Part shown: piece after piece, positions 27,190-36,835 of the stretch | How the letters are laid out: each line of letters starts with the position of its first letter | Numbering within the stretch: the first letter of the stretch is position 1 | Assembly: GCA_049597955.1 (NCBI GenBank) | Contig: JBMYND010000013.1 | Location: forward strand, 1 to 62,704 | DNA: 62,704 nucleotides | Source: JAYPAN01 sp049597955 | GTDB taxonomy: Bacteria > Pseudomonadota > Alphaproteobacteria > RS24 | Direction: 5' to 3' | Notes under the pieces: generated by a model | Seen by the model: only the letters and a program-made list of their open reading frames with translations | Told to the model about the DNA's origin: nothing | Databases searched by the model: none | Translations under genes and position numbers: made by a program

Positions 27190-27884
27190 AGGCCGCGCTC
27201 CTTTCTGATTGTCTCCCATGCCTCATTGACCGCCGCCATGCGGTCAGTGGCAATATGCATCATTTCCGGCGGCAGGCCGCGCGCCTGCAATTGATCCGGG
27301 TGATTGTCGCGCACAGCTTGCAGCCAAGCGGCGCGCACGCCGGCATCATCAGTATGGCGCGTCACACCCAATATGGCATAAGGGTCTTGCACATTGGCGT
27401 CATGGCGCGCCTGCAAGCGTTTGAAATCACTGTCGCCAATATCGAATATGCCTGCGACAATTTCGAGAAATTGGCTCTCCGCCGGATGCAAATGGCCATC
27501 AGCATAGGCAATATAAAAAAGCACATCCAGCACATCTTCCAACACTTGCGGGCTGTCGGCATAAATATCGGCTACCTGTTTTGCATAGCTGTCAAAACCG
27601 GCAACATCTTCCTGCGCCAGATTAAACACACGCGCCATATTGGCCTGCTCGCTTTCCGGCACGCGCAGCATATTTTGAACCGCTTGCACTTCAATCGGCG
27701 ACACCATGCCATCGGCGCGGGTCATTTTGGCGGCCAGTGAAATCAGCGCAATGGTAAACACGACTTGCCGGTCATTCATCCGGTCAAGGGCAAAATGTCC
27801 GGCCAGCCCGCCAAGCAGCGCGCCCGGCACACCGCCCAACGCATAGCCTGCGGCAATTCCGGCAATTTTTCCCCATACCGACAT
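27186..27884 (-). CDS. TerB/DjlA-like J-domain protein
   Basis: A 232-residue protein. It opens with a Gly/Ala-rich segment (GYALGGVPGALLGG) able to interact with membrane. A TerB-like helical domain follows, with acidic repeats ADGMVSPIE and ADGHLHPAE. A C-terminal J domain from about residue 165 has DPYAILGV and the HPD triad in NHPDQLQA. This is the DjlA-like co-chaperone layout. The ORF is open upstream, but the ATG at 27884 with AGGAG six bases away is the best start. It is the first of three coupled genes (TerB-J, rpiA, gor). The client is unknown. Confidence 0.86.
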   Translation of the reverse strand: MSVWGKIAGIAAGYALGGVPGALLGGLAGHFALDRMNDRQVVFTIALISLAAKMTRADGMVSPIEVQAVQNMLRVPESEQANMARVFNLAQEDVAGFDSYAKQVADIYADSPQVLEDVLDVLFYIAYADGHLHPAESQFLEIVAGIFDIGDSDFKRLQARHDANVQDPYAILGVTRHTDDAGVRAAWLQAVRDNHPDQLQARGLPPEMMHIATDRMAAVNEAWETIRKERGL

Positions 27885-27955
27885 TCCGGCTCCTGCATTA
27901 TCTGTGCCGCCTTTGCGACTCGGCGTGGTCAAGATAGCAGCTATATCGCGCCGGT

Positions 27956-30900
27956 CTAGGGCTGATAGGCCAGAATGGGGGCCAGCCATTTTTCACATTC
28001 GGCCAGGCTCAAGCCCTTGCGTTGGGCGTAATCTGCCACCTGGTCGCGGTCGATTTTGCCGACGCCGAAATAGCGGCTGTCGGGATGGCTGAAATACAGG
28101 CCCGACACAGCCGCGCCCGGCCACATGGCATAGCTTTCGGTCAAGGAAATACCGGCCGCTGCCTCGGCACCGAGCAAGTCAAACAGCGCCGCTTTTTCGG
28201 TATGGTCGGGCTGCGCCGGATAGCCGGGGGCCGGTCGAATCCCCTTATAGGCTTCGGCAATCAGCGCATCATTGTCGAGTGCCTCGTCAGGCGCATAGCC
28301 CCAAAACTCGGTGCGCACACGCTGGTGCATGCGCTCGGCAAACGCCTCGGCCAGCCGGTCAGCCAGCGCCTTTGACATAATGCTGCTGTAATCATCGCCA
28401 TCGGCCTCAAAGGCTTTGGCAATATCATCCTCGCCATGGCCAGTGGTGACGGCAAAACCGCCGACATAATCAGGCGCATCACCGACGGGCGCAATATAAT
28501 CGGCCAACGCAAAATTGGCGCGGCCATTATTGCGCTGCATTTGCTGGCGTAATGTATGCAGCCGCGCGCGCTCTTTCGCCCGCGTCTCATCCGTATAGAC
28601 AATTATGTCATCCCCATCGCGTGCGGCTGGCCAAAAACCGATAACCGCTTTTGCGGTCAGCCATTTTTCGTCAATCATCCGGTCAAGCATGGCTTGGGCA
28701 TCGCGAAACAGGCTGCTGGCCGCCTCGCCAACCACATTATCGGTCAAAATAGCCGGATAGCGCCCGTGCAAATCCCAACTTTGGAAAAATGGCGTCCAGT
28801 CAATATAGTCGCGCAATTCCGCCAAATCATAATCATCAAATATTTTGGTGCCGAGAAAAGCCGGTTTGACCGGCGCATAATTTTCCGGCGCAAATGCATT
28901 GTCGCGCGCCGCATCAAGCGACACGCGCACGCTTTCCTCGCGGCCACGCGCATGGGCTTGCGCCATCGCCTCATAATCGGCGCGAATCTCGGCGCGATAA
29001 TCGGCACCTTGCGTTTTCGACAGCAAGCGGCTGGCCACACCGACCGCGCGGCTGGCATCGGTCACATAAACAGTTTGCCCAGCCTTGTAATTCGGGTTGA
29101 TTTTCACCGCCGTATGCACTTTTGAGGTGGTCGCCCCGCCAATCAGCAAGGGGATATCCAGCCCGCGCCGCTCCATTTCGGCAGCGACATGGCACATTTC
29201 ATCAAGGCTTGGCGTGATAAGCCCGGACAGGCCGATAATATCGACATTCTCCTCAACCGCGCGGTCAAGAATATCATTGGCCGGCACCATGACGCCCATG
29301 TCAATCACTTCGAAATTATTGCATTGCAGCACAACGCCGACGATATTTTTGCCAATATCATGAACATCGCCCTTCACTGTGGCCATCAGCACTTTGCCCT
29401 TGCTGGCCGATTTCATCGCATCACCGGCAGCGCGCTTTTCTTGTTCCATATAGGGTTCAAGATAGGCGACGGCGCGCTTCATCACACGGGCCGATTTCAC
29501 CACTTGCGGCAGGAACATTTTTCCCTCGCCGAATAAATCGCCGACGCGGTTCATCCCGTCCATAAGCGGGCCTTCAATGACATTCAACGGGCGGTCAAAT
29601 GCTTGCCGCGCTTCTTCAGTGTCTTCTTCGATATAATCAGCCAGACCATTGACCAGCGCATGCATCAGGCGTTCTTGCACCGCGCCCTCGCGCCATGACA
29701 AATCAACCTCGCGCGCAGCACCCTTCTGGCCGCGATAGCGTTCGGCCAGTGCCAGCAAATTATCTGTGCCATCGGCGTGCCGGTTCAGCAGCACATCCTC
29801 AACACCCTGTTTCAACTCGGCTTCAATATCTTCGTAAATCGCCAATTGACCGGCATTGACAATGCCCATATCCATGCCGGCATTTATCGCGTGATAGAGA
29901 AAGGCCGAATGCATGGCTTCGCGCACTGGCTCATTGCCGCGAAAAGAAAATGAGATATTCGATACACCGCCCGACACATGCGCGCCCGGCAGATTGTCAC
30001 GGATGCGCTGCGTTGCCTCGATAAAGTCAACCGCGTAATTATCGTGCTCCTCAATACCGGTAGCGACGGCAAAAATATTCGGGTCGAAAATAATATCTTC
30101 CGGCGGAAAGCCGATTTGCTGCGTCAGCAAATCATAAGAGCGTTTGCAAATCTCGAATTTCCGGTCTGCCGTATCGGCTTGCCCATTCTCGTCAAATGCC
30201 ATGACAATCACCGCCGCGCCATAGCGCAGGCAGGCTTGCGCCTGCTCAAGAAACGCCGCCTCGCCCTCTTTCAGGGAAATCGAATTGACCACCGGCTTGC
30301 CTTGAACGCATTTCAACCCGGCCTCAATAACCGACCATTTGGAACTGTCAATCATCACCGGCACGCGGGCAATATCGGGTTCGGTCGCCGCCAGATTAAG
30401 GAAACGCACCATCGCCGCCTCGCTGTCGAGCATGCCCTCATCCATATTGACATCAATGATTTGCGCGCCATTTTCGACCTGCTGGCGCGCCACTTCCAGC
30501 GCGCTGTCATAATCGCCTTCGGTAATCAGCTTGCGGAAGCGTGCCGAGCCGGTGACATTGGTGCGCTCGCCAACATTCACAAATCGAATATCCTCGGTCA
30601 GGGTAAACGGCTCCAAGCCGGACAGACGCAATTTCGCCTCGCGGGTCGGAATTTCGCGCGGGCGATTGGCATTGGCCGCACCGGCAATGGCAGCAATATG
30701 TTCCGGCGTCGTGCCGCAGCACCCGCCCAATATATTGACCAAACCGGCCTCGGCAAATTCGCCGACAATCGCCGCCATTTCCTCGGCAAGCTGGTCATAT
30801 TCACCAAACTCATTGGGCAGTCCGGCATTCGGGTAAATGCAGATATTGGTATCGGCAATGCGGGCAATTTCCGCCGCATAGGGGCGCATTTCTTCCGCCC

Positions 30901-31660
30901 CCAAGGCGCAGTTCAAGCCGATCGAGAAGGGCTTGGCATGGCGCAGCGCGTGCCAAAACGCCTCGGTGGTCTGGCCCGACAAAGTGCGCCCTGAGCGGTC
31001 GGTAATCGTGCCGGACACCATTAATGGCAAAGCGATACCGGTTTCGGCAAACACATCCTGCACTGCATGAACCGCCGCTTTGGCATTGAGCGTGTCGAAA
31101 ATCGTCTCAATCAGAATAATATCGGCACCGCCCTCAATCAGACCGCGCGTCGCCTCGGCGTAAGAGCTGCGCAATTCGTCATAAGTCACATTGCGCAAGC
31201 CGGGGTCATTGACATCCGGCGAGATTGACGCGGTGCGATTGGTCGGCCCAATAGCACCGGCGACATAGCGCGGGCGCGACGGGTCAGCCGCCTCCATCGC
31301 ATCACAGGCAGCACGCGCCAGACGCGCGCCTTCAACATTCAGCTCATAAGCCAGCGCCTGCATGTCATAATCAGCTTGAGCAATATCGGTCGATGAAAAT
31401 GTATTGGTCTCGACAATATCGCTGCCCGCTTCAAGATAGGCAGTGTGAATGTCGCGAATAATCTCCGGCTGGGTCAGCGACAACAGGTCATTATTGCCCT
31501 GCACATCCATGTGATAATCGGCAAAGCGCGCACCGCGATAGGCAGCCTCATCCAGCTTGTGACGCTGAATCATTGTCCCCATCGCGCCATCCAGCACCAA
31601 AATGCGCCGTGTGGTTAGTTTTGACAATTCGTCAATGCGGCTTTGTCGTGTCCAACTCAT
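27956..31660 (-). CDS. metH: Cobalamin-dependent methionine synthase
   Basis: It transfers the methyl group of methyltetrahydrofolate to homocysteine through B12. All four modules are present in 1234 residues. The homocysteine/Zn domain has GLNCALG and GGCCGT. The pterin domain is next (NVGERTNVTGS, INVNMDEGMLD-like). The B12 domain has DVHDIGKNIVG, with the His that ligates cobalt, and SGLITPSLDEM. The SAM-binding reactivation domain ends with RYFGVGKIDRDQ. GAGGA precedes the ATG. metF lies 17 bases upstream, giving an operon of consecutive steps. Confidence 0.97.
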   Translation of the reverse strand: MSWTRQSRIDELSKLTTRRILVLDGAMGTMIQRHKLDEAAYRGARFADYHMDVQGNNDLLSLTQPEIIRDIHTAYLEAGSDIVETNTFSSTDIAQADYDMQALAYELNVEGARLARAACDAMEAADPSRPRYVAGAIGPTNRTASISPDVNDPGLRNVTYDELRSSYAEATRGLIEGGADIILIETIFDTLNAKAAVHAVQDVFAETGIALPLMVSGTITDRSGRTLSGQTTEAFWHALRHAKPFSIGLNCALGAEEMRPYAAEIARIADTNICIYPNAGLPNEFGEYDQLAEEMAAIVGEFAEAGLVNILGGCCGTTPEHIAAIAGAANANRPREIPTREAKLRLSGLEPFTLTEDIRFVNVGERTNVTGSARFRKLITEGDYDSALEVARQQVENGAQIIDVNMDEGMLDSEAAMVRFLNLAATEPDIARVPVMIDSSKWSVIEAGLKCVQGKPVVNSISLKEGEAAFLEQAQACLRYGAAVIVMAFDENGQADTADRKFEICKRSYDLLTQQIGFPPEDIIFDPNIFAVATGIEEHDNYAVDFIEATQRIRDNLPGAHVSGGVSNISFSFRGNEPVREAMHSAFLYHAINAGMDMGIVNAGQLAIYEDIEAELKQGVEDVLLNRHADGTDNLLALAERYRGQKGAAREVDLSWREGAVQERLMHALVNGLADYIEEDTEEARQAFDRPLNVIEGPLMDGMNRVGDLFGEGKMFLPQVVKSARVMKRAVAYLEPYMEQEKRAAGDAMKSASKGKVLMATVKGDVHDIGKNIVGVVLQCNNFEVIDMGVMVPANDILDRAVEENVDIIGLSGLITPSLDEMCHVAAEMERRGLDIPLLIGGATTSKVHTAVKINPNYKAGQTVYVTDASRAVGVASRLLSKTQGADYRAEIRADYEAMAQAHARGREESVRVSLDAARDNAFAPENYAPVKPAFLGTKIFDDYDLAELRDYIDWTPFFQSWDLHGRYPAILTDNVVGEAASSLFRDAQAMLDRMIDEKWLTAKAVIGFWPAARDGDDIIVYTDETRAKERARLHTLRQQMQRNNGRANFALADYIAPVGDAPDYVGGFAVTTGHGEDDIAKAFEADGDDYSSIMSKALADRLAEAFAERMHQRVRTEFWGYAPDEALDNDALIAEAYKGIRPAPGYPAQPDHTEKAALFDLLGAEAAAGISLTESYAMWPGAAVSGLYFSHPDSRYFGVGKIDRDQVADYAQRKGLSLAECEKWLAPILAYQP

Positions 31661-31677
31661 TTTATCCTCTATTGCCC

Positions 31678-32538
31678 TCAGGCCGCTTTATTATGGTTTG
31701 GCTGTTGTCCCAAATTCAAAATGCGGCAAACAGCAAAAGTCAAATCGGCTTGGTTGAGCGTGTAGAAATGCAAATGCTCAAAGCCTTCCTCAATCAATAT
31801 GCGGCATTGGTCAACCGCTACCGATGCGGCAATATGCTTGCGCGTATCCGGGTCATTTTCCAACCCGTCATAATGGGCGGCCAGCCAATCTGGCATGGTC
31901 GCGCCACAGGCTGCTGCCATGCGTTTGGCTCCGGCAAAATTAGTGGTTGGCATAATGCCCGGAATGACCGGAATATCGATATTGGCCGCCGCCAGCGCGT
32001 CGCGGAAACGCAAATGCGCCGCCGTGTCGAACACAAATTGGGTAATGGCGCGGCTTGCTCCGGCGTCAATTTTCGCCTTCAGCAAATCAATATCGGCAGC
32101 CAATGACGCCGATTCGGGGTGTTTTTCCGGATAGGCGCTGACAGTTATGTCAAAGCCGCCACGCGCGGCCAGCGCGGCCACCAATTCAACCGAGCCGCTA
32201 TAGCCTTGCGGATGCGGCGCAAAGGCGGCCATATCGGGCATGTCGCCGCGCAAGGCCACAATATGCTTCACACCGGCGGCGGCATAAGCGTCAATCACCT
32301 CATCCACCTCAGCCTTTGACGCGGCGACGCAAGTCAAATGCGCTGCCGGTTGCAAGGATGTTTCATCAATCAACCGGCGCACACATTCATGCGTGCGGTC
32401 ACGTGTGGAGCCGCCCGCGCCATAAGTGACCGAGACGAAATCGGGGCCAATCGGTGCCAGGCGGCCAATCGCCTCCCACAGCCGGGCTTCCGCCGCCTCG
32501 CTTTTCGGCGGAAAAAATTCAAAAGACAGACCGGTCAT
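31678..32538 (-). CDS. metF: Methylenetetrahydrofolate reductase
   Basis: A flavin TIM-barrel enzyme that makes 5-methyltetrahydrofolate for MetH. The 286-residue protein starts MTGLSFEFFPPKSEAAE with the conserved Glu-containing strand. VTYGAGGSTRD, HLTCVAAS, LRGDMP and the ITQFVFD segment follow, all standard MetF motifs. AGAGGA precedes the ATG. It lies between the ArsR-methyltransferase gene (23 bases upstream) and metH. Confidence 0.95.
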   Translation of the reverse strand: MTGLSFEFFPPKSEAAEARLWEAIGRLAPIGPDFVSVTYGAGGSTRDRTHECVRRLIDETSLQPAAHLTCVAASKAEVDEVIDAYAAAGVKHIVALRGDMPDMAAFAPHPQGYSGSVELVAALAARGGFDITVSAYPEKHPESASLAADIDLLKAKIDAGASRAITQFVFDTAAHLRFRDALAAANIDIPVIPGIMPTTNFAGAKRMAAACGATMPDWLAAHYDGLENDPDTRKHIAASVAVDQCRILIEEGFEHLHFYTLNQADLTFAVCRILNLGQQPNHNKAA

Positions 32539-32561
32539 TAATTCCTCTCAGTTTCTTTATA

Positions 32562-33542
32562 TTAGTTGCGATTGGCTTTTTCGGATGACGCGGATGACAC
32601 GGATGATGCGGGCTTTTGCGCCGTCCACAGCGCCACTGTCAAATCATTTTCTGCGGCCGGCAAATGCCGTGACGGGCCGCTTTCCAATCCCAAGCGAGCC
32701 AACCATTTTTTCATATCCGCATCAGCAAAGCCGAGCCGCCTATGGGCATGCTCATCGCGCAAAAACTCCAAATCATGCGGCAGGAAATCGGCAATCAATA
32801 TCTGCCCGCCCGGCGCTGTAATGCGCTCGGCCTCGGCCAAAGCCGCTTGCGGGTCATCAAGAAAATGCAAAACCTGATGCATAACAACCAGCTCCGCCTC
32901 GCCATCGGCCAATGGCACATTGGCGCAATCACCTTGGCGCACTTGGCAATTATCCAATCCGGCGCGGTCAATTTTGTCGCGCGCAATGGTCAACATATCC
33001 GCGCTGATGTCAAAACCAATGGCGCGCGCTGCCTGCCCGGCGAAAACCTCAAGCATGCGCCCCGTGCCGGTTCCCAAATCAACCAACAGCGTGGCGCTTT
33101 CATCAATATTGATTAAATCAGCCATTGCCGCTTCAACTTGGGTTTCGGGAATATGGCGGGCGCGCAACTCATCCCAACCCGCCGCATTGGTGGCAAAATA
33201 GGCTTGCGCGCGGGCCGCCCGCTCGTCGCGCACTTGCGCCAGTCTTTCCTTGTCGCGCAGCAATACATGGTCATCATGAGGCAGCGCGGCCAGCAATTGC
33301 GACACTATTTGGCTAAGGTCGCCACTGTCCTCAAGCCGGTAAAACACCCAACTGCCTTCCGGGTGACGGCACACAAGACCGGCATCGGCCAGCAATTTCA
33401 AATGCCGCGAAATGCGCGGCTGGCTTTGCAGCAAAACCTGCGTCAATTCCGACACGGCCAATTCACCGGAGGCCAATGTTGCAAGAATTCGCAGGCGCGT
33501 CGGCTCACCGGCGGCGCGCAGGGCTGTCAGCAGTTTTTCCAT
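32562..33542 (-). CDS. ArsR-family regulator fused to a SAM-dependent methyltransferase
   Basis: A 326-residue fusion. Residues 1-85 form a winged-helix ArsR domain (GEPTRLRILATL, LLQSQPRISRHLKLL, GSWVFYRL) without the CxC metal-binding motif, so metal sensing is unlikely. From about residue 140 a class I methyltransferase domain follows, with the SAM motif LVDLGTGTGRML and VVMHQVLHFLDDP. As the first gene before metF and metH it probably regulates methionine or SAM/SAH metabolism, reading SAM or SAH through the second domain. From memory, ArsR-type SahR regulators of methionine genes are described in proteobacteria; the equivalence is inferred. A palindrome lies in its own promoter. Confidence 0.88.
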   Translation of the reverse strand: MEKLLTALRAAGEPTRLRILATLASGELAVSELTQVLLQSQPRISRHLKLLADAGLVCRHPEGSWVFYRLEDSGDLSQIVSQLLAALPHDDHVLLRDKERLAQVRDERAARAQAYFATNAAGWDELRARHIPETQVEAAMADLINIDESATLLVDLGTGTGRMLEVFAGQAARAIGFDISADMLTIARDKIDRAGLDNCQVRQGDCANVPLADGEAELVVMHQVLHFLDDPQAALAEAERITAPGGQILIADFLPHDLEFLRDEHAHRRLGFADADMKKWLARLGLESGPSRHLPAAENDLTVALWTAQKPASSVSSASSEKANRN

Positions 33543-33548
33543 CTCTCG

Positions 33549-33578
33549 TTAATACATAAAGATATGTTTATATGTCAA
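33549..33578 (-). promoter_or_regulatory. Promoter with embedded palindromic operator for the arsR-metF-metH unit
   Basis: On the minus strand a consensus -35 TTGACA (33578-33573) and -10 TATTAA (33554-33549) are 18 bases apart. The spacer holds ATAAACATATCTTTAT (33571-33556), symmetrical at 14 of 16 positions. A repressor bound there would block RNA polymerase, fitting autoregulation by the ArsR-type product. The start codon (33542) lies only 6 bases past the -10, so the mRNA may be leaderless. Confidence 0.6.
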
Positions 33579-33677
33579 GTGTAAACGGCTTTGGCGAAAG
33601 GCAATTGCGCCTCTAGGCAGAATCTCCGCAAGCTGGTATCTGTTTTGAAGCAAGGGCAATATGAGGCGGGCAATCAG

Positions 33678-34436
33678 ATGACATCGGTCAGCCGGTTTTT
33701 TTTTATGGCAGGCATGGCGCTGGCGCTGACGGCTTGTGGCGGGCGCATTGACCCGTCGCTGGACACGGCCAATGACCCTTATGAGGGGTTTAACCGGCAA
33801 ATGTTTGTCGTCAATATGACATTGGACAGCTATGTGCTGAAACCGGTGGCCAAGGGTTATACTTATGTGCCAAGCCCGTTGCGCCGCGCGCTGCGCAATG
33901 TCATTGGCAATCTGGCCGAGCCGATAGATTTTGCCAATAATGGCCTGCAAGGCGCATGGTCGCGCGCCGGCACAAGCGCAACACGGTTTTTGGTCAATTC
34001 GACAATCGGTCTGTTCGGCCTGTTTGACGCCGCCTCATCTATGGGACTGAAGCGTAAAACAGAAGATTTCGGCCAGACTTTGGCGCGTTATGGCGTCGGT
34101 GAAGGCCCCTATCTCTATCTGCCCATTATCGGCCCCTCGCCGCCGCGCGATTTGGCTGGCATGGCGGTAGATTGGGCCTTTGACCCGGTGAGCTATGCCA
34201 ATAATGCGACACCCAAAGCGGTCGGCATATATATTATTGACGGGATTGATTTCCGCGCCGAAAATCTCAGTGTGCTGGATGAGATTGAAAGAAGCTCTAT
34301 TGATTTTTATGCCAGCATACGTAGCCTTTACCGGCAGAACCGGAAAAGCGAAATCGCCAATGGTGTGACCAGCCTGGATGATTTGCCCGAACTGCCGGAT
34401 ATGGATGAGTTTGACGATTTTGACGAAGATTTTTAA
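33678..34436 (+). CDS. mlaA: MlaA (VacJ) family outer-membrane lipoprotein
   Basis: MlaA removes mislocalised phospholipids from the outer leaflet of the outer membrane and passes them to MlaC. The 252-residue protein has a lipoprotein signal ending in LALTAC with Cys20 as the lipidation site. The family core follows: NDPYEGFNRQMF, LRNVIGNLAEP, FLVNSTIG, GLFDAASSMGL and GEGPYLYLPIIGPS. The Met at 33678 is chosen because the signal peptide begins there; upstream codons do not resemble the family. The C terminus is very acidic. mlaC follows 33 bases later. Confidence 0.93.
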   Translation: MTSVSRFFFMAGMALALTACGGRIDPSLDTANDPYEGFNRQMFVVNMTLDSYVLKPVAKGYTYVPSPLRRALRNVIGNLAEPIDFANNGLQGAWSRAGTSATRFLVNSTIGLFGLFDAASSMGLKRKTEDFGQTLARYGVGEGPYLYLPIIGPSPPRDLAGMAVDWAFDPVSYANNATPKAVGIYIIDGIDFRAENLSVLDEIERSSIDFYASIRSLYRQNRKSEIANGVTSLDDLPELPDMDEFDDFDEDF

Positions 34437-34469
34437 TAGAAGACTTTTAATGATTGAGGAAACTGCCGG

Positions 34470-35099
34470 ATGAGCAAATTTTTGACGATATTGGCGCTGT
34501 TTCTGGCACCGGCCATCAGCCCCGCTTTTGCTGAAGAAGCGGATATGGCCTCGGCCAAACAATTTGTAACGGATTTGGCTGATGAGGCAATTGTGATTTT
34601 ACGCAATGCCGAAAACCGCGCCGCGCGCGAAGAAGGCTTTCATAGTTTATTGACCGAGCGCGCCAATTTGCGCCGGATTGCCCGTTTCACCCTTGGCCAA
34701 TTTGCCCGTCAGGTTGAAAAAGATGAGTTTGAAGCGTTTCAGACTTTGCTGACGGAAATGATTGTCAAAGTCTATGCCAATCGTCTGGCTGAATATTCCG
34801 ACGAAAAAGTGATTGTGGACAATGTGCAAAACAAAAAGCGCAATTTCATCGTCGCCAGCCATATTGAATTTGCCAATGGCCGTGACCCGATTGAGATGAG
34901 CTGGTGGCTGGTCAAGGAAAAATCCGGCGCGTTTTCCCTGTTTGATGTCAATGTGTTGGGTGTTTGGATGGCGCAGGAACAGCGCGACAGCTATGCCTCC
35001 GTGCTGAAGAAAAATCGCGGCGATATGAGCAAATTATTATCGCATATGCGAAACCAGCTTAACGCTGACACACAAGACACAATGGCAGAGGCCAATTAA
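34470..35099 (+). CDS. mlaC: MlaC/Ttg2D-like periplasmic phospholipid-binding protein
   Basis: A 209-residue periplasmic carrier of the retrograde phospholipid pathway. It has a cleavable signal peptide (MSKFLTILALFLAPAISPAFA, cleavage after AFA) and the Tol-tolerance/Ttg2 fold with RIARFTLGQFAR, YANRLAEYSDE and WWLVKEKSGAFSLFDVNVLGV. GAGGA precedes the ATG. It pairs with mlaA; the ABC parts (mlaFED/B) are not in the window, so they must be encoded elsewhere. Confidence 0.9.
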   Translation: MSKFLTILALFLAPAISPAFAEEADMASAKQFVTDLADEAIVILRNAENRAAREEGFHSLLTERANLRRIARFTLGQFARQVEKDEFEAFQTLLTEMIVKVYANRLAEYSDEKVIVDNVQNKKRNFIVASHIEFANGRDPIEMSWWLVKEKSGAFSLFDVNVLGVWMAQEQRDSYASVLKKNRGDMSKLLSHMRNQLNADTQDTMAEAN

Positions 35100-35107
35100 C
35101 AACGCGT

Positions 35108-36763
35108 TTAGCGGGCAAATTGCTTGTATTTTATGCGCTTTGGCACTTCCGCCTCAGCCCCCAAACGGCGTTTCCGGTCTTCTTCATAATCGGCATAATT
35201 GCCTTCAAACCACTCAACATGGCTATTGCCTTCAAAGGCCAGAATATGCGTTGCAATGCGGTCAAGAAACCATCGGTCATGGCTAATCACCACCGCGCAA
35301 CCGGCGAAATTCTCAAGCCCTTCTTCGAGCGCGCGCAATGTCTCCACATCCAAATCATTGGTCGGCTCGTCGAGCAGCAAAAGATTGGCACCGCTTTTCA
35401 GCATTTTCGCCAAATGCACGCGATTGCGCTCACCGCCCGACAGCAAGCCGACTTTTTTCTGCTGGTCGCCGCCACGGAAATTGAAAGCGCCAACATAGGC
35501 GCGTGAGTTCATTTCCCGCTTGCCAAGTTCGAGAATATCCAGCCCGCCGGAAATTTCTTCCCAAACGGTTTTAGTGTCATCCAGACTGTCACGGCTCTGG
35601 TCAACATAGCCCATCACTGCCGTATCACCGACGCGCAAGGCACCGCCATCGGGGGTTTCGCTACCGGTCAGCATTTTGAACAATGTGGTTTTACCCGCCC
35701 CGTTTGGCCCGATAACGCCAACAATACCGCCGGGCGGCAATTTGAAAGACAGGTTTTCAATCAGCAATTTATCGCCAAAGCCTTTCGACAAGTCTTCCGC
35801 TTCCAGCACAATGCCGCCCAAACGCGGGCCGGAGGGGATGGAAATCTGCGCCCGACCGACATCTTCGTGGCCATCTTGGGCCAGCAAATCTTCATAGGCT
35901 GAAATCCGCGCCTTGCTTTTGGCTTGGCGCGCTTTTGGAGATTGGCGTATCCATTCCAGCTCGCGCGCCAAAGTGCGCTGGCGGCTTTCATCCTCGCGCG
36001 CTTCCTGCATCAGGCGTTTTTGCTTCAATTCAAGCCAGTTGGAATAATTGCCCTCATAGGGAATGCCCTGCCCGCGATCCAGCTCAAGAATCCAATTGGT
36101 GATGTCATCAAGGAAATAACGGTCATGCGTCACCAGCACAACCGTGCCGGCAAACTCCGCCAAATGGTGTTGCAACCAGGCAATGGTTTCGGCATCTAGA
36201 TGGTTGGTTGGCTCGTCAAGCAACAGCAAGTCAGGCTTTTCCAGCAGCAGGCGGCACAGCGCGACGCGGCGCTTTTCACCGCCTGACAAGACACTGACAT
36301 CGCCATCGCCGGGCGGGCAGCGCAGCGCATCCATGGCTTGGTCAACCTGCGCGTCCAAATCCCACAGATTTTGTGCGTCAATCTGGTCTTGCAAAGCGGC
36401 CATTTCCTCGGCCGTTTCATCGGAATAATTCATCGCCAATTCATTATAGCGGTCAAGCAATGCCTGTTTTTCGGCCACACCGAGCATGACATTGCCCAGC
36501 ACATCAAGGCTTTCATCCAATTGCGGCTCCTGCTCCAAATAGCCGACTTTGGCACCTTCTGCCGCCCAAGCCTCGCCTTGAATTTCGCTGTCGCGCCCGG
36601 CCATGATTTTCAGCAAAGTCGATTTACCCGCCCCATTGACGCCAACAATGCCAATTTTGGCACCGGGCAGAAAAGACAGGCGAATATCTTTCAACACTTG
36701 CTTGCCGCCGGCATAGGTTTTCGACAGGCGATCCATCACATAGACATATTGATAACTGGCCAT
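35108..36763 (-). CDS. ettA: Energy-dependent translational throttle protein EttA (ABC-F ATPase)
   Basis: A soluble ABC-F protein that binds the ribosomal E site and gates early elongation by ATP/ADP ratio. The 551-residue protein starts MASYQYVYVMDRLSKTY. It has two ATPase domains: Walker A GVNGAGKST, signature LSGGEKRR and Walker B LLLLDEPTNHLD, then GPNGAGKTT, LSGGERNR and LLLLDEPTNDLD. The arm/linker between them is rich in Arg and Lys (RQSPKARQAKSKAR). The ORF is open 89 codons upstream, but that part is unlike the family and the chosen Met matches the EttA N terminus. It is convergent with mlaC. Confidence 0.94.
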   Translation of the reverse strand: MASYQYVYVMDRLSKTYAGGKQVLKDIRLSFLPGAKIGIVGVNGAGKSTLLKIMAGRDSEIQGEAWAAEGAKVGYLEQEPQLDESLDVLGNVMLGVAEKQALLDRYNELAMNYSDETAEEMAALQDQIDAQNLWDLDAQVDQAMDALRCPPGDGDVSVLSGGEKRRVALCRLLLEKPDLLLLDEPTNHLDAETIAWLQHHLAEFAGTVVLVTHDRYFLDDITNWILELDRGQGIPYEGNYSNWLELKQKRLMQEAREDESRQRTLARELEWIRQSPKARQAKSKARISAYEDLLAQDGHEDVGRAQISIPSGPRLGGIVLEAEDLSKGFGDKLLIENLSFKLPPGGIVGVIGPNGAGKTTLFKMLTGSETPDGGALRVGDTAVMGYVDQSRDSLDDTKTVWEEISGGLDILELGKREMNSRAYVGAFNFRGGDQQKKVGLLSGGERNRVHLAKMLKSGANLLLLDEPTNDLDVETLRALEEGLENFAGCAVVISHDRWFLDRIATHILAFEGNSHVEWFEGNYADYEEDRKRRLGAEAEVPKRIKYKQFAR

Positions 36764-36835
36764 TGCTCTCACTCTTGCAAAGCTGCGATGCGCCGTTGTG
36801 CCATGCATAAGCGCGCGTTGCAATATGGGGAAAGA

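Noticed and set aside
29978..30994. 338-codon plus-strand ORF
   Set aside because: Antisense shadow within metH.
27956..33542. Cobalamin or SAM riboswitch for the metH/metF unit
   Set aside because: Gaps between these genes are under 25 bases, and the promoter region before the arsR-type gene leaves no 5' leader to hold one.
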